Part shown: one piece after another, positions 1-9,018 of the stretch
Numbering within the stretch: the first letter of the stretch is position 1
Layout: each line of letters starts with the position of its first letter
Notes under the pieces: model-generated
Told to the model about the DNA's origin: nothing
Databases searched by the model: none
What the model saw: the letters and a program-made list of their open reading frames with translations, nothing else
NCBI GenBank assembly: GCA_964580215.1
Contig: CAZOJT010000009.1
Coordinates: forward strand, 29,784-93,783
Origin: SM23-73-3 sp964580215
GTDB taxonomy: Bacteria > Zixibacteria > MSB-5A5 > SM1-73
Direction of reading: 5' to 3'
DNA length: 64,000 nucleotides
Made by a program: the position numbers and the translations under genes

Positions 1-198
1 GAAAACGGAAAAGGGAGAGAACAGGATCTGGATCTTCTTCGAGACATCTGCGCCAATATAGCCGGGAATACGGTCTGCCCGATGGGTGATGCCGCGGTGG
101 TTCCTGTCACCAGTACCATAGAGAAGTTCCGGGATGAGTATGAGTATCACATAAAGAACAAAAAATGTATGGTGGATTTGGGGGCAAGATTTGTATGA
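1..198 (+). CDS. nuoF: NADH-quinone oxidoreductase subunit F, C-terminal end (partial)
   Basis: The window opens inside a reading frame whose last 65 codons end at TGA 196-198. The peptide carries NTVCPMGDAA followed by VPVTSTIEKFRDEYEYHI, the usual end of NuoF. The Cys in this motif is the last ligand of the N3 [4Fe-4S] cluster beside the FMN/NADH site. NuoF oxidises NADH in the peripheral arm of complex I. The gene immediately precedes nuoG, as in standard nuo operons; the start and the FMN-binding part lie outside the window. Confidence 0.93.
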   Translation, partial: ENGKGREQDLDLLRDICANIAGNTVCPMGDAAVVPVTSTIEKFRDEYEYHIKNKKCMVDLGARFV

Positions 199-205
199 AG
201 AGGTC

Positions 206-300
206 AACGGATGGGTCAACGGATTAAACGGATTAAGCGGATGGGTCAGCGGATTGAACGGATGGGTCAACGGATGAAGCGGATTAAGCGGATGAAGTGA
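206..300 (+). repeat. Short tandem repeat between nuoF and nuoG (CGGAT family)
   Basis: About eight CGGAT words are separated by either four bases (TAAA, TAAG, TGAA, GAAG) or seven bases (GGGTCAA or GGGTCAG), giving an irregular 9-12 base tandem array. Related arrays lie at 4338-4403, 10895-10962 and 15331-15385, some with an inverted half. The array fills the whole nuoF-nuoG spacer, so nuoG has no clear Shine-Dalgarno site. Confidence 0.85.
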
Positions 301-310
301 TCAAGATAAT

Positions 311-2557
311 ATGGTGACCTTAACCATAGATGGAAAAAAGGTAATAGTGGAGGAGGGGATCACTATCCTTAAGGCGGCGGGAAAACTGGGGATAGAGATT
401 CCCACCTTCTGCTTTCACGATAAGCTGGAGCCGGTGGGCGCCTGTCGAATGTGTCTGGTGGAGGTGGAGGAGATGGGGAAACTTCAGGTTGCTTGTGCTA
501 CCCCAGTCTCTGAGGGAATGGTAGTAAAAACTGATACTCCCCAGGTGAGAGCCGCCAGAAAGGGTGTTTTGGAGTTTCTACTTATTAATCACCCATTGGA
601 TTGTCCTGTCTGTGATAAGGGGGGAGAATGTGAACTTCAAAATTTGGTGTTCAAATATGGCTCAGATAAAAGCAGATATGTAGAGGAAAAAAGAAGATTT
701 TCGGTCGATCCCAAATCCAAGTATGATGATCTACCTGTCGGATCGCAGATAATAAGAAATATGAATCGTTGCATCCTGTGCCGCAAGTGCGTTCGATTTA
801 TAACTGAGATCGCCGGGGAAACTGACCTGGGAACCTTTGGGCGAGGGTCAAGATCAGAGATAAACGTCTTACCGGATATTCCGGTTGACAATCCCTATTC
901 GGGAAATGTGGTGGAAATCTGTCCGGTGGGTGCTTTGACTTCAAAATCCTTCAGATATAAAGTGCGGGTTTGGCAGACTGAAGTCACGTCTTCAATCTGC
1001 CCTCTTTGTGGCGATGGTTGTAACATTAAGCTATGGACAAAGGATGATAAAATTTACCGCATCACTTCTCGAAGGAATGATTTGGTGGATGAGGGATTTT
1101 TATGCGATAAGGGCAGATTCGGATTCGAGTTCGTCAATCATCCTGACAGGTTGAAGCATCCTTTAATAAAGAAAAATGGAAAACTTTCACCTGCGGATTG
1201 GGACGAGGCGATCGAATTGGTGGCTTTAAAGCTAAGAAACATAAAGGAGCAATCTGGTGCAGATTCTCTGGCTGGAGTGGGTTCATCAAAATTCACCAAT
1301 GAGGAGAACTACATCTTGCAGAAATTCTTCAGAGTGGTGCTGGGAACTAATAACATCGATCATCGAGTCAATTCAAAACGTCTTCTGCCCAGCCCTAATT
1401 TTAAAGCTAAAAATCAAATTTATAGCATGACCAATTCTATAAGTGAGATCGAGAAGGCGAAGCTGATTTTTGTCTTGGGCTGTGATCTACAAAAGGAACA
1501 TCCTATAATAACCCTGAGAGTGATAAAATCAGTCAGGAAAGGCAATGCTCTGATTTTGGCAAATTCAGAAAGCTCCCGCTTGAATAGATTCGCCCAGGAT
1601 GAGCTAATTTACAAGAAGGGAACCGAGTTGGATTTGTTAAATGGAGTAACAAGTGAGATCATAGAGGAAAAACTATTTGATGCTGATAAGATGGGTCTCT
1701 TTGAAAACGAGATGCAGAAGCTACGAGAGAAAGTCCAGCCATTTGACAGCAAAAAAGTTTCGCAGACAACCGGGATTTCTTCAGACAAAATCAGAAGCTT
1801 GGCTCATGCGCTAACAAGAGTTGAAAGCATCATGATTCTTTGTGGCAGAGAAATAATTACTCATCCGCAAAACGCTAAGATAATCGACTCTCTGTATGAT
1901 CTTTTGCATTTGACCGGACACCAGGATAAAGACGGTTGCGGGGTCAATCTACTGGGGGAGGATTGCAATTCCCAGGGAGCTTTGGATTGCGGGGTTTTGC
2001 CGGATAGGCTTCCGGGCTATATCGACGTTTCGGATGAAGCTTTGCGAAAAAAGGTTGAACAAATCTGGAATGCTGAAGTTCCAGATAAGCCGGGGCTTGA
2101 TTTTAATTCCATGTTGGAAGGAATTAATCAAGGGAGGATCAAGGCAATGTATATCGCAGGTGCAGACCCGGTGAGTGAATATCCGGACAGAGACTACGTA
2201 AAAGGTGCACTCAAAAGGCTTGATTTTCTGGTGGTTCAGGACATCTTCTTAACCGAGACTGCCAAGTTAGCCCATGCGGTTTTGCCCGGAGCCTCTTTTG
2301 CTGAAAAAGACGGGACCTTCACCAACGTGGAGAGAAGGGTTCAAAAACTCAAGAAAGCATTCAATCCTTTAGCAAATTGTAGGGCTGATTGGTATATCAT
2401 CTGTATGTTAGCCCAAGCCATGGGATACGATTTTGATCACACCTCAGCCGGGCAAATTTTCGAAGAGTTAGTCAAGGTCTCGCCCATTTATTCAAAAATA
2501 GACTGGGAAGATTTAGGTGAATCGGGAAAACAATGGGAAATTGAGAAAGGTATATGA
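311..2557 (+). CDS. nuoG: NADH-quinone oxidoreductase subunit G
   Basis: The largest peripheral-arm subunit of complex I, which passes electrons from NuoF towards NuoI. Residues 1-80 form a [2Fe-2S] ferredoxin domain with C34, C45, C48 and C62. The His/Cys cluster N5 is at H94, C98, C101, C107, and N4 at C154, C157, C160 and C204. A CxxCxxxC...C set (C230, C233, C237, C265) matches the extra N7 cluster found only in some bacteria, and opens a molybdopterin-oxidoreductase-like domain running to about residue 700. At 748 residues it is intermediate in length for the family. ATG 311 starts directly after the tandem repeat with only weak ribosome-binding sequence. The 3' end is followed by repeat DNA rather than directly by nuoH. 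Confidence 0.96.
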   Translation: MVTLTIDGKKVIVEEGITILKAAGKLGIEIPTFCFHDKLEPVGACRMCLVEVEEMGKLQVACATPVSEGMVVKTDTPQVRAARKGVLEFLLINHPLDCPVCDKGGECELQNLVFKYGSDKSRYVEEKRRFSVDPKSKYDDLPVGSQIIRNMNRCILCRKCVRFITEIAGETDLGTFGRGSRSEINVLPDIPVDNPYSGNVVEICPVGALTSKSFRYKVRVWQTEVTSSICPLCGDGCNIKLWTKDDKIYRITSRRNDLVDEGFLCDKGRFGFEFVNHPDRLKHPLIKKNGKLSPADWDEAIELVALKLRNIKEQSGADSLAGVGSSKFTNEENYILQKFFRVVLGTNNIDHRVNSKRLLPSPNFKAKNQIYSMTNSISEIEKAKLIFVLGCDLQKEHPIITLRVIKSVRKGNALILANSESSRLNRFAQDELIYKKGTELDLLNGVTSEIIEEKLFDADKMGLFENEMQKLREKVQPFDSKKVSQTTGISSDKIRSLAHALTRVESIMILCGREIITHPQNAKIIDSLYDLLHLTGHQDKDGCGVNLLGEDCNSQGALDCGVLPDRLPGYIDVSDEALRKKVEQIWNAEVPDKPGLDFNSMLEGINQGRIKAMYIAGADPVSEYPDRDYVKGALKRLDFLVVQDIFLTETAKLAHAVLPGASFAEKDGTFTNVERRVQKLKKAFNPLANCRADWYIICMLAQAMGYDFDHTSAGQIFEELVKVSPIYSKIDWEDLGESGKQWEIEKGI

Positions 2558-2631
2558 TTGAGATTATGAAAACTAAGATGGCTATCAACAATAAAAGAAC
2601 CTTTTTAATACAAAAGCAAGAAATAAATTTA

Positions 2632-2835
2632 TATACCCCTCACCCTAACCCTCTCCCACAAGGGGAGAGGGAACTTCATAAATTTCCCCCTCCCTTGATG
2701 GGAGGGGGTGAGGGGGAGGGTGATTATGTCAATTTATTTAATTCGTTTACTATAGTTATGTCGGGATTTTGTAATCCCGACACAAGCTTGGGCTTCGGGA
2801 ATACAAATTCCCGAAGCAACAAGGAGCCTGTGGTT
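2632..2835. repeat. Composite palindromic repeats between nuoG and nuoH
   Basis: This 299-base spacer holds a CCCTCTCCC/GGGGAGAGGG-type element (about 2636-2668), a second C-rich/G-rich palindrome (2686-2722), a hairpin TCGGGA/TCCCGA (2761-2780) and an 11-base stem GCTTCGGGAAT (2792-2802 with 2807-2817). A reading frame of 95 codons runs through it, but its peptide is made of translated repeats and I do not regard it as a gene. Confidence 0.8.
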
Positions 2836-2856
2836 TCATAGTGATTCGGGGAAAGC

Positions 2857-3840
2857 ATGTTAGCATTTATCATTATTACCTTGATTAAAGTCGCACTGGT
2901 TCTGGTTGTTTTTCTACTGTTGATTGCTTACCTGACCTGGCTGGAAAGGAAACTTTTGGGTCATTTTCAGGTGAGATTGGGTCCCATGCGGGTGGGACCT
3001 CATGGTCTTCTTCAGCCCATCGCAGACGGTGTAAAACTTCTTTTTAAAGAAGACATAGTTCCAGCGAATGTGCATAAATTCATCTATAATTTGGCTCCTG
3101 TTTTGACCTTTATCCCTGCCTTGATAATTGTGGCAGTCATCCCCTTCGGATCTGGGATAAAACTTCTGGGATACGAAGTCGATATGGTGATCTCCAACTT
3201 CAATATGGGAATACTTTACGTACTTGCGGTCAGCTCTTTGGGGGTATACGGACTGGTTTTAGCTGGCTGGTCCTCCAACAACAAATATTCGCTTCTGGGA
3301 GGCTTGAGGTCTTCCGCCCAGATGATCAGCTATGAAGTATCCTTAGGTCTTTCCCTGATTGGGGTTTTGATGATTGCCGGTTCTTTAAGCTTGGTTGACA
3401 TAGTGAACGCACAGGATAAGTTTTTCAACTGGTTTATTTTCCGCCAACCGCTGGGATTTCTCCTGTATCTTATCTGTGCCATTGCCGAGACCAACCGTGC
3501 TCCTTTTGATCTCCCCGAGGCGGAAAATGAACTGGTGGCAGGATATATGACCGAGTATTCGTCCATGAAGTTCGCCATGTTCTTCTTAGGAGAGTATGGC
3601 AACATGATAAATGTCTCTGCCTTGGCGACCACTCTGTTTTTGGGCGGGTGGCATGGTCCGTTTTTGCCGCCGGTGGTCTGGTTTCTGATAAAGATGGTTT
3701 TGTTTCTCTTTTTCTACATCTGGATAAGAGCCACACTGCCAAGATTCAGATATGATCAGTTGATGAATTTCGGATGGAAGGTATTGCTACCTCTGGCGCT
3801 CCTTAATATTTTCGTCACGGCGGTGATAATGATATTGTAA
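2857..3840 (+). CDS. nuoH: NADH-quinone oxidoreductase subunit H
   Basis: Membrane subunit that forms the quinone-binding chamber with NuoB and NuoD and couples it to the proton-pumping arm. The 327-residue product has about eight hydrophobic helices. It holds the family signatures LERKLLGHFQVRLGPMRVGP near residue 30 and AETNRAPFDLPEAENELVAGY near residue 207, the acidic loop facing the quinone cavity. Length is normal for the family. GGGGAAAG upstream of ATG 2857 can serve as ribosome binding site. Followed by nuoI after a repeat-filled 69-base gap. Confidence 0.97.
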   Translation: MLAFIIITLIKVALVLVVFLLLIAYLTWLERKLLGHFQVRLGPMRVGPHGLLQPIADGVKLLFKEDIVPANVHKFIYNLAPVLTFIPALIIVAVIPFGSGIKLLGYEVDMVISNFNMGILYVLAVSSLGVYGLVLAGWSSNNKYSLLGGLRSSAQMISYEVSLGLSLIGVLMIAGSLSLVDIVNAQDKFFNWFIFRQPLGFLLYLICAIAETNRAPFDLPEAENELVAGYMTEYSSMKFAMFFLGEYGNMINVSALATTLFLGGWHGPFLPPVVWFLIKMVLFLFFYIWIRATLPRFRYDQLMNFGWKVLLPLALLNIFVTAVIMIL

Positions 3841-3841
3841 A

Positions 3842-3908
3842 AAAAGTTCAAAAGTTCAAAGGTTAAAAAGTTCAAGCGTTTAATGGTTCAAAGGTTCAAT
3901 GGTTCAAT
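3842..3908 (+). repeat. GTTCA short tandem repeat between nuoH and nuoI
   Basis: An A-rich array with repeated GTTCAAAG/GTTCAATG words, period about 8-9. A frame upstream of nuoI (from 3883) would add nine residues entirely encoded by this repeat, which argues for the downstream start. The same GGTTCAAA word recurs between atpE and atpB (46460-46494). Confidence 0.8.
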
Positions 3909-3909
3909 T

Positions 3910-4365
3910 ATGTTTGATGTTTTGAAAACCATATTCTGGGCGATTCCTAGAGGTTTGTCGGTCACTTTCAAATATCTGCTTTCCCGACCGACTACGGTAA
4001 GATATCCAGAGCAGAAGCTGACACTTTCTCCGCGGTATAGAGGTCTACACTATCTGGAAAGAAACGAGGATGGGTCGGAGAGGTGCGTCTGCTGTGGGCT
4101 CTGTGCCGCCACCTGTCCCTCCGGGTGCATATACATGGAGCCGGCAGAAAACGAATTTGGTGAAAGATATGCTAAAGTGTATGAGATAAATGAACTCAGA
4201 TGTATATTCTGCGGATATTGCCAGGAAGCCTGTCCCAAGGAGGCGATTTTCTTAGGAAAGGAATACGAATTCTCCAATGACAGACGGGAGAAGTTGATAT
4301 ACACCAAAGAAGATCTGTTGGTGCCTTTGGACAAAAAGGGTCAACGGATTGGTCAACGGATGTAA
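3910..4365 (+). CDS. nuoI: NADH-quinone oxidoreductase subunit I
   Basis: Carries the N6a and N6b [4Fe-4S] clusters that hand electrons to N2. Counting from ATG 3910, ligands C59, C62, C65, C69 and C98, C101, C104, C108 form two CxxCxxCxxxCP motifs. I chose ATG 3910 (MFDVLKTIFW) because the nine residues of the longer frame from 3883 are pure translated repeat. The C-terminus is odd: the last residues, GQRIGQRM, and the stop codon are encoded by the CGGAT/GGTCAACGGAT repeat starting near 4338, so the original end has probably been replaced. Length from this start is 151 residues, slightly short but complete in both cluster domains. Confidence 0.95.
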   Translation: MFDVLKTIFWAIPRGLSVTFKYLLSRPTTVRYPEQKLTLSPRYRGLHYLERNEDGSERCVCCGLCAATCPSGCIYMEPAENEFGERYAKVYEINELRCIFCGYCQEACPKEAIFLGKEYEFSNDRREKLIYTKEDLLVPLDKKGQRIGQRM

Positions 4366-4403
4366 CGGATTGGTCAACGGATGTAACGGATTAAACGGAT
4401 AGG
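4338..4403 (+). repeat. GGTCAACGGAT repeat overlapping the nuoI 3' end
   Basis: Three GGTCAACGGAT units alternate with TGTAACGGAT and TTAAACGGAT and run from inside nuoI to just before nuoJ. The nuoI stop codon is the TAA inside one TGTAACGGAT unit. Confidence 0.85.
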
Positions 4404-4406
4404 AAG

Positions 4407-4913
4407 ATGGAGATTTTGATCTTTTCCATAGTGGCGGTGGTTGCGGTTGCCTGTTCTATTTTGGTGATTAGCCAGAGAAGCCCAGTGGCAAGCGCACTCT
4501 TTCTGATAGCCACCATGGCAAGCTTAGCCATACTCTTTTTGTTATTGAACGCTCCGTTCTTGGCGGCAATCCAGATCATAGTTTATGCCGGTGCCATCAT
4601 GGTCTTGTTCCTGTTTGTTATCATGCTTTTGAATCTGAGGAGGGACGAATTCGGTCCGGAGAAAAGAAAAGCTCAGCGATTTTTTGCTATTCTGTTCGTC
4701 TTTCTACTTCTGATCGGAATGGCAACCGTTATTGAGGTGGGAGTTTTTGGTTCTAAATCAGCCGAAGATGTTTCCGAGTCTGCCATTCCCGCTGGGGTTG
4801 AGCCTTTGGCTCAACTTCTTTTCACCAAATATCTTTTTCCGTTTGAGTTGGCGTCGGTTTTGCTTTTGGTGGCAATTGTGGGTGCCATAGTTATGGCAAA
4901 AAGGAAATTATGA
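4407..4913 (+). CDS. nuoJ: NADH-quinone oxidoreductase subunit J
   Basis: Membrane-arm subunit of complex I with five predicted helices; 168 residues, normal length. The stretch IQIIVYAGAIMVLFLFVIMLLNL (about residues 53-75) is the conserved helix 3, with the pi-bulge region that takes part in coupling. The start ATG 4407 follows the repeat array within four bases, so initiation signals probably overlap the repeat (GGATAGGAAG). Confidence 0.95.
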   Translation: MEILIFSIVAVVAVACSILVISQRSPVASALFLIATMASLAILFLLLNAPFLAAIQIIVYAGAIMVLFLFVIMLLNLRRDEFGPEKRKAQRFFAILFVFLLLIGMATVIEVGVFGSKSAEDVSESAIPAGVEPLAQLLFTKYLFPFELASVLLLVAIVGAIVMAKRKL

Positions 4914-5014
4914 AAACTTAATCTGGGATAAATGGTTCATATACCGCAGAGCCGTGAAGGCTCTGCTACGCGATATTCGGTAAGAAAGAAAAGAATCAAT
5001 TCAGGGTAAAAGCA

Positions 5015-5317
5015 ATGGTTTCTTCATCTCCATATTTAATACTGAGTGCGGTGATTTTCGCCATCGGCGTTCTGGGAGTTTTAGTCAGGCGAAACATTTT
5101 GATCATGTTTATGTCCATCGAGCTGATGCTGAATGCGGTTAATTTAGCATTTGTGGCCTTATCCAGACAGTTGGGTTCTCTGGATGGTCAGGTGGTTGTG
5201 TTTTTAGTGATGACCGTGGCGGCGGCAGAAGCCGCGGTGGGATTGGCAATAATCATATGTTTGTTTAGGAATAAAAAAAGCGTTAATGTTGATGACTTCA
5301 ACTTGATGAAATGGTAA
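5015..5317 (+). CDS. nuoK: NADH-quinone oxidoreductase subunit K
   Basis: A 100-residue, three-helix proton-channel subunit. The two functionally important acidic residues of the family are present: E36 in SIELMLNAVN and E72 in AAAEAAVGLAII. Spaced 101 bases from nuoJ by a stretch containing a CGCAGAGCC/GGCTCTG hairpin (about 4945-4971), and followed by another palindrome before nuoL. Confidence 0.96.
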   Translation: MVSSSPYLILSAVIFAIGVLGVLVRRNILIMFMSIELMLNAVNLAFVALSRQLGSLDGQVVVFLVMTVAAAEAAVGLAIIICLFRNKKSVNVDDFNLMKW

Positions 5318-5400
5318 GCTGTCCACAGTCCTCAGTCCACTGTCCATGGTTAAAAGCCTTAGCTGTGGACTGTCGACGGTGGGCTGTGGACGATTAAAAA
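5318..5400. repeat. GTCCACAG/CTGTGGAC inverted repeat between nuoK and nuoL
   Basis: Repeated words of the type CTGTCCACAGTCC and CAGTCCACTGTCC on the left are answered by GCTGTGGACTGTCGACGGTG and GGGCTGTGGAC on the right, so the spacer can fold into a long imperfect hairpin. nuoL starts on the ATG immediately after an A run; no clean ribosome binding site is visible. Confidence 0.75.
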
Positions 5401-7347
5401 ATGAACTACGTTTATTTAGTTCCATTATTTCCTCTGATCGGTTTTTTGGTCAACGGAATTTTAGCCCTCACTTTGAAAGCTTTTCCTGAGGAGAAAAGTT
5501 CAGGCAAAAGCTTGGTGAGCTGGATAGGTTGCACCTCTGTGGGTTTGTCCTTTTTGACCTCCATGGTCATATTCTTTCAGCTTTCGGCTCTGCCAGCAGG
5601 GGAGAGGGTGGTGCAAAAGATTGCCTTCCCCTGGATTTTGTCCGGAAAGTTTCATATCGACGTTGGCTTTCTGCTTGATCCTCTCTCATCAGTTATGATC
5701 TTGGTGGTTTCCGGAGTGGGATTTTTCATTCATCTCTACTCCATCGGTTACATGGAAGAGGATAAAGGATATGCCCGGTATTTTTCATTTCTGAATCTTT
5801 TCACATTCTTCATGCTCACTCTGGTCCTATCCAACAATTTCCTCTTGCTTTATCTGGGATGGGAAGGGGTGGGCTTGTGCTCCTATCTTTTGATCGGCTT
5901 CTGGTATGAGAAGAAGAGCGCCGCAGACGCAGGAAAGAAGGCTTTCATCGTCAACAGAATCGGAGACTTCGGTTTCGCACTGGGAGTGATGTTGGTTTTC
6001 TGGACTTTCGGAAGTTTGAATTTCACCGAAGTTTTTGAGAATGCACCGCACGTCTTGGCTCTTGGAGGAGGATTGGTCACCGCCATCACCTTACTTTTGT
6101 TCATGGGAGCCACCGGCAAATCCGCCCAGCTACCACTTTATGTATGGCTTCCTGACGCCATGGAGGGTCCTACTCCTGTCTCAGCGTTGATTCATGCTGC
6201 CACCATGGTAACAGCGGGAGTATATATGGTGGCAAGGTGCCATGCGCTCTTTCTTCTGGCTCCGATCTCCATGGGAGTGGTGGCTGTAATCGGGGCGGCA
6301 ACCGCCATATATGCCGCATCCATCGGTCTGGTGCAAAATGATATTAAAAGAGTATTAGCATATTCCACCATCAGCCAGTTAGGATATATGTTTTTAGCTT
6401 GCGGAGTGGGAGCCTTCGCTTCTGGGATATTCCATCTCATGACCCATGCATTCTTTAAAGCTTTGCTGTTTCTGTCCGCTGGCGCGGTTATGCATGCCTT
6501 GGCCGGCGAGTTAAATATGCAGAAGATGGGCGGCTTGAAGAAATATATACCCATCACCTTCTGGTGTTTTCTTGCCGGAACTTTGGCTATCTCCGGGATT
6601 CCTCTGTTCTCCGGATTCTTCAGCAAAGATGAAATTCTGTGGAAAGCATTCTCCAGCCCTCACGGTCATTTCCTGCTCTGGCTGGTGGGGGTGATCACTG
6701 CGGGACTGACCGCATTCTACATGTTCAGATTGGTCTTTTTGACCTTTTTGGGAAAATCCAGAGTGGATCCAGAAGTCCAGGCTCATATTCACGAAGCTCC
6801 GAAATCCATGACCATCTCTCTGGTGGTCTTAGCCGTGCTTTCGGTTATCGGAGGCTATGTGGGAATTCCTCATTCCTTAGGAGGATCGAACAGATTCGAA
6901 GGATTTTTGTCCTCCGTATTTGAGCAAAGTCATTCTACTACTCACCCTACCACTCACACGATGTCTACTGAGTATCTTTTGATGATTATCTCCATAGTGG
7001 TGGTGATAATTGGCATTCTTGTTGCCCATCGATTTTACATCCAGAATGTGAAGATTCCAAAAAAACTGGCGGAAAAATACAAAACCCCCTATCGGATTTT
7101 GTTCAACAAATATTATGTGGATGAACTCTATGCTAAAGTTTTTGTAAATCCTCTTTTGAGTCTGGCTTTGTTGTTGTGGAAGCAATTTGATGTTTTGGTG
7201 ATAGATGGTATAGCCAATGGGATTGCCTCTGTGGTCAAGGGATTAGGCACGGTTATAAGAAAAACCCAGACCGGCTATCTGCGCAATTACGGTCTCTCCT
7301 TGCTTTTGGGAACAATTTTGATCTTGTTCTATTTTATCTTTCGGTGA
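5401..7347 (+). CDS. nuoL: NADH-quinone oxidoreductase subunit L
   Basis: Antiporter-like distal subunit of the complex I membrane arm, 648 residues. Signatures include YLGWEGVGLCSYLLIGFW (about residues 150-167, with the key Glu of helix 5), the helix 7 region PLYVWLPDAMEGPTPVSALIHAATMV, and YSTISQLGYMF. A long C-terminal helix and anchor (about residues 515-648) correspond to the lateral helix lying along NuoM and NuoN. Four bases separate it from nuoM, and the two are probably translated together. Confidence 0.97.
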   Translation: MNYVYLVPLFPLIGFLVNGILALTLKAFPEEKSSGKSLVSWIGCTSVGLSFLTSMVIFFQLSALPAGERVVQKIAFPWILSGKFHIDVGFLLDPLSSVMILVVSGVGFFIHLYSIGYMEEDKGYARYFSFLNLFTFFMLTLVLSNNFLLLYLGWEGVGLCSYLLIGFWYEKKSAADAGKKAFIVNRIGDFGFALGVMLVFWTFGSLNFTEVFENAPHVLALGGGLVTAITLLLFMGATGKSAQLPLYVWLPDAMEGPTPVSALIHAATMVTAGVYMVARCHALFLLAPISMGVVAVIGAATAIYAASIGLVQNDIKRVLAYSTISQLGYMFLACGVGAFASGIFHLMTHAFFKALLFLSAGAVMHALAGELNMQKMGGLKKYIPITFWCFLAGTLAISGIPLFSGFFSKDEILWKAFSSPHGHFLLWLVGVITAGLTAFYMFRLVFLTFLGKSRVDPEVQAHIHEAPKSMTISLVVLAVLSVIGGYVGIPHSLGGSNRFEGFLSSVFEQSHSTTHPTTHTMSTEYLLMIISIVVVIIGILVAHRFYIQNVKIPKKLAEKYKTPYRILFNKYYVDELYAKVFVNPLLSLALLLWKQFDVLVIDGIANGIASVVKGLGTVIRKTQTGYLRNYGLSLLLGTILILFYFIFR

Positions 7348-7351
7348 GATA

Positions 7352-8914
7352 ATGATGGATACCTGGATTTTAACCATACTTACGTTTTTCCCGCTTCTGG
7401 GAGTTTTGATATTACTTCTTATCGATAGAAGCAGGCACGGTGCCATTAAAATAGTTGCCTTTATCCTCTCTTTGTTGAATGCCATATTCTCCCTTTATAT
7501 TTATTTCAATTTCGCCCCTGAATCGTCAGCTATGCAATTCTCAGTTAACAAGGCATGGATTGAGAGTCTGGGGATAAACTATCATCTGGGAATTGACGGA
7601 ATCAGCCTGTTTTTAGTTCTCCTGACCACGCTCCTTACTCCTTTAGCTATTCTTTCATCCTGGTCTGCCATCACCGAGAAGGTAAAGGGTTACTACATTT
7701 CCATGCTGTTTCTGGAAACCGGAATGATCGGGGTTTTCGTCTCTTTGGATCTGTTCTTATTCTACGTTTTCTGGGAACTCATGCTTATCCCCATGTATTT
7801 TCTGATAGGTGTCTGGGGCGGGCCCAGAAGAATATATGCCACCATCAAATTTGTCCTCTTCACCATGACCGGTTCCCTTTTGATGCTGGTGGCGATTTTA
7901 GTCTTGTATTTCATGAACCATAGTTTCACCGGCACGTATACCTTTAACCTCCTGGAGATAAATAATCTTCCTATTCCCTTGGGAGCACAATTCTGGTTGT
8001 TTTTTGCCTTTGCCTTAGCTTTCGCCATAAAGGTTCCCATGTTTCCGTTTCACACCTGGCTTCCTGATGCACACGTGGAGGCTCCCACTGCTGGCTCGGT
8101 TATCTTAGCCGGGGTTTTGCTTAAGATGGGAACGTATGGTTTCCTGAGGTTCTGTCTCCCCCTGTTTCCTAATATGTTTATAGATTATGTCCCGCTTTTC
8201 TCCATTTTGGCGATAATTGGCATCATCTACGGTGCTCTGGTCTGTATAAGACAGGAGGATGTGAAGAGCCTGATAGCGTTCTCATCAGTCAGCCATCTGG
8301 GCTTTGTGATGCTGGGACTTTTTGCCCTCAATATTCAAGGAATGGAAGGGGGCATACTTCAGATGATCAATCACGGCATCTCCACCGGAGCATTGTTCTT
8401 GATCGTGGGGATGATATATGAGCGAAGACACACCCGGCTGATTTCCGATTTTGGGGGTGTGTCGAAGAAAATGCCTGTCTTTGCCGCTTTCTTTATGATA
8501 GTTACCCTTTCCTCCATCGGGCTTCCCGGAACCAATGGCTTCGTGGGAGAATTTACCATTCTTCTGGGAACGTTTAAATCCAACGTGGTTTATGCAGTGT
8601 TAGGGGCGGTTGGGATCATCTTAGCCGCAATATACATGCTATGGATGTATCAACGCGTCATGTTCGGAAAAATCACCAAGCCGGAAAATGAGAAATTGAA
8701 GGATTTGAACTTAAGAGAAAAGATAGTTTTAATACCGTTGATTCTGGCAATTTTCTGGATCGGCATTTATCCCAATCCGTTCTTTAACAAAATAGAACCC
8801 TCAGTCAAAACTCTTATAGAGAATGCAAAGATAAAATACGAGAAAAATCAGCTTTTTGAGGAAAGCTTGACTATAGATTCCCAACAGATGAAGCGGATGA
8901 AACAGATGGAGTGA
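7352..8914 (+). CDS. nuoM: NADH-quinone oxidoreductase subunit M
   Basis: Second antiporter-like subunit, 520 residues, with FWELMLIPMYFLIGVWGG (helix 5 Glu), FAIKVPMFPFHTWLPDAHVEAPT and SSVSHLGFVMLG. Both half-channel helices are present. The C-terminal eleven residues, SQQMKRMKQME, together with the stop TGA are encoded by DNA resembling the repeat that ends the nuoF-nuoG spacer (GATGAAGCGGATGAA). As in nuoI, the natural end therefore seems to have been overwritten by repeat sequence. Confidence 0.96.
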   Translation: MMDTWILTILTFFPLLGVLILLLIDRSRHGAIKIVAFILSLLNAIFSLYIYFNFAPESSAMQFSVNKAWIESLGINYHLGIDGISLFLVLLTTLLTPLAILSSWSAITEKVKGYYISMLFLETGMIGVFVSLDLFLFYVFWELMLIPMYFLIGVWGGPRRIYATIKFVLFTMTGSLLMLVAILVLYFMNHSFTGTYTFNLLEINNLPIPLGAQFWLFFAFALAFAIKVPMFPFHTWLPDAHVEAPTAGSVILAGVLLKMGTYGFLRFCLPLFPNMFIDYVPLFSILAIIGIIYGALVCIRQEDVKSLIAFSSVSHLGFVMLGLFALNIQGMEGGILQMINHGISTGALFLIVGMIYERRHTRLISDFGGVSKKMPVFAAFFMIVTLSSIGLPGTNGFVGEFTILLGTFKSNVVYAVLGAVGIILAAIYMLWMYQRVMFGKITKPENEKLKDLNLREKIVLIPLILAIFWIGIYPNPFFNKIEPSVKTLIENAKIKYEKNQLFEESLTIDSQQMKRMKQME

Positions 8915-9018
8915 AGAAAGTCAGGAGTAAGAATTAAGACGGAAAAGTAATGAGAGACCAAATGATCATCTATGTCAGTAAAAATCTGGAAGCCGAAGAT
9001 AGATTGGGAGAGATTTAG

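Noticed and set aside
2554..2841. 95-codon frame between nuoG and nuoH
   Set aside because: Its peptide (PHPNPLPQGER..., PPPLMGGGEGEG) is a translation of the CCCTCTCC-type palindromic repeat.
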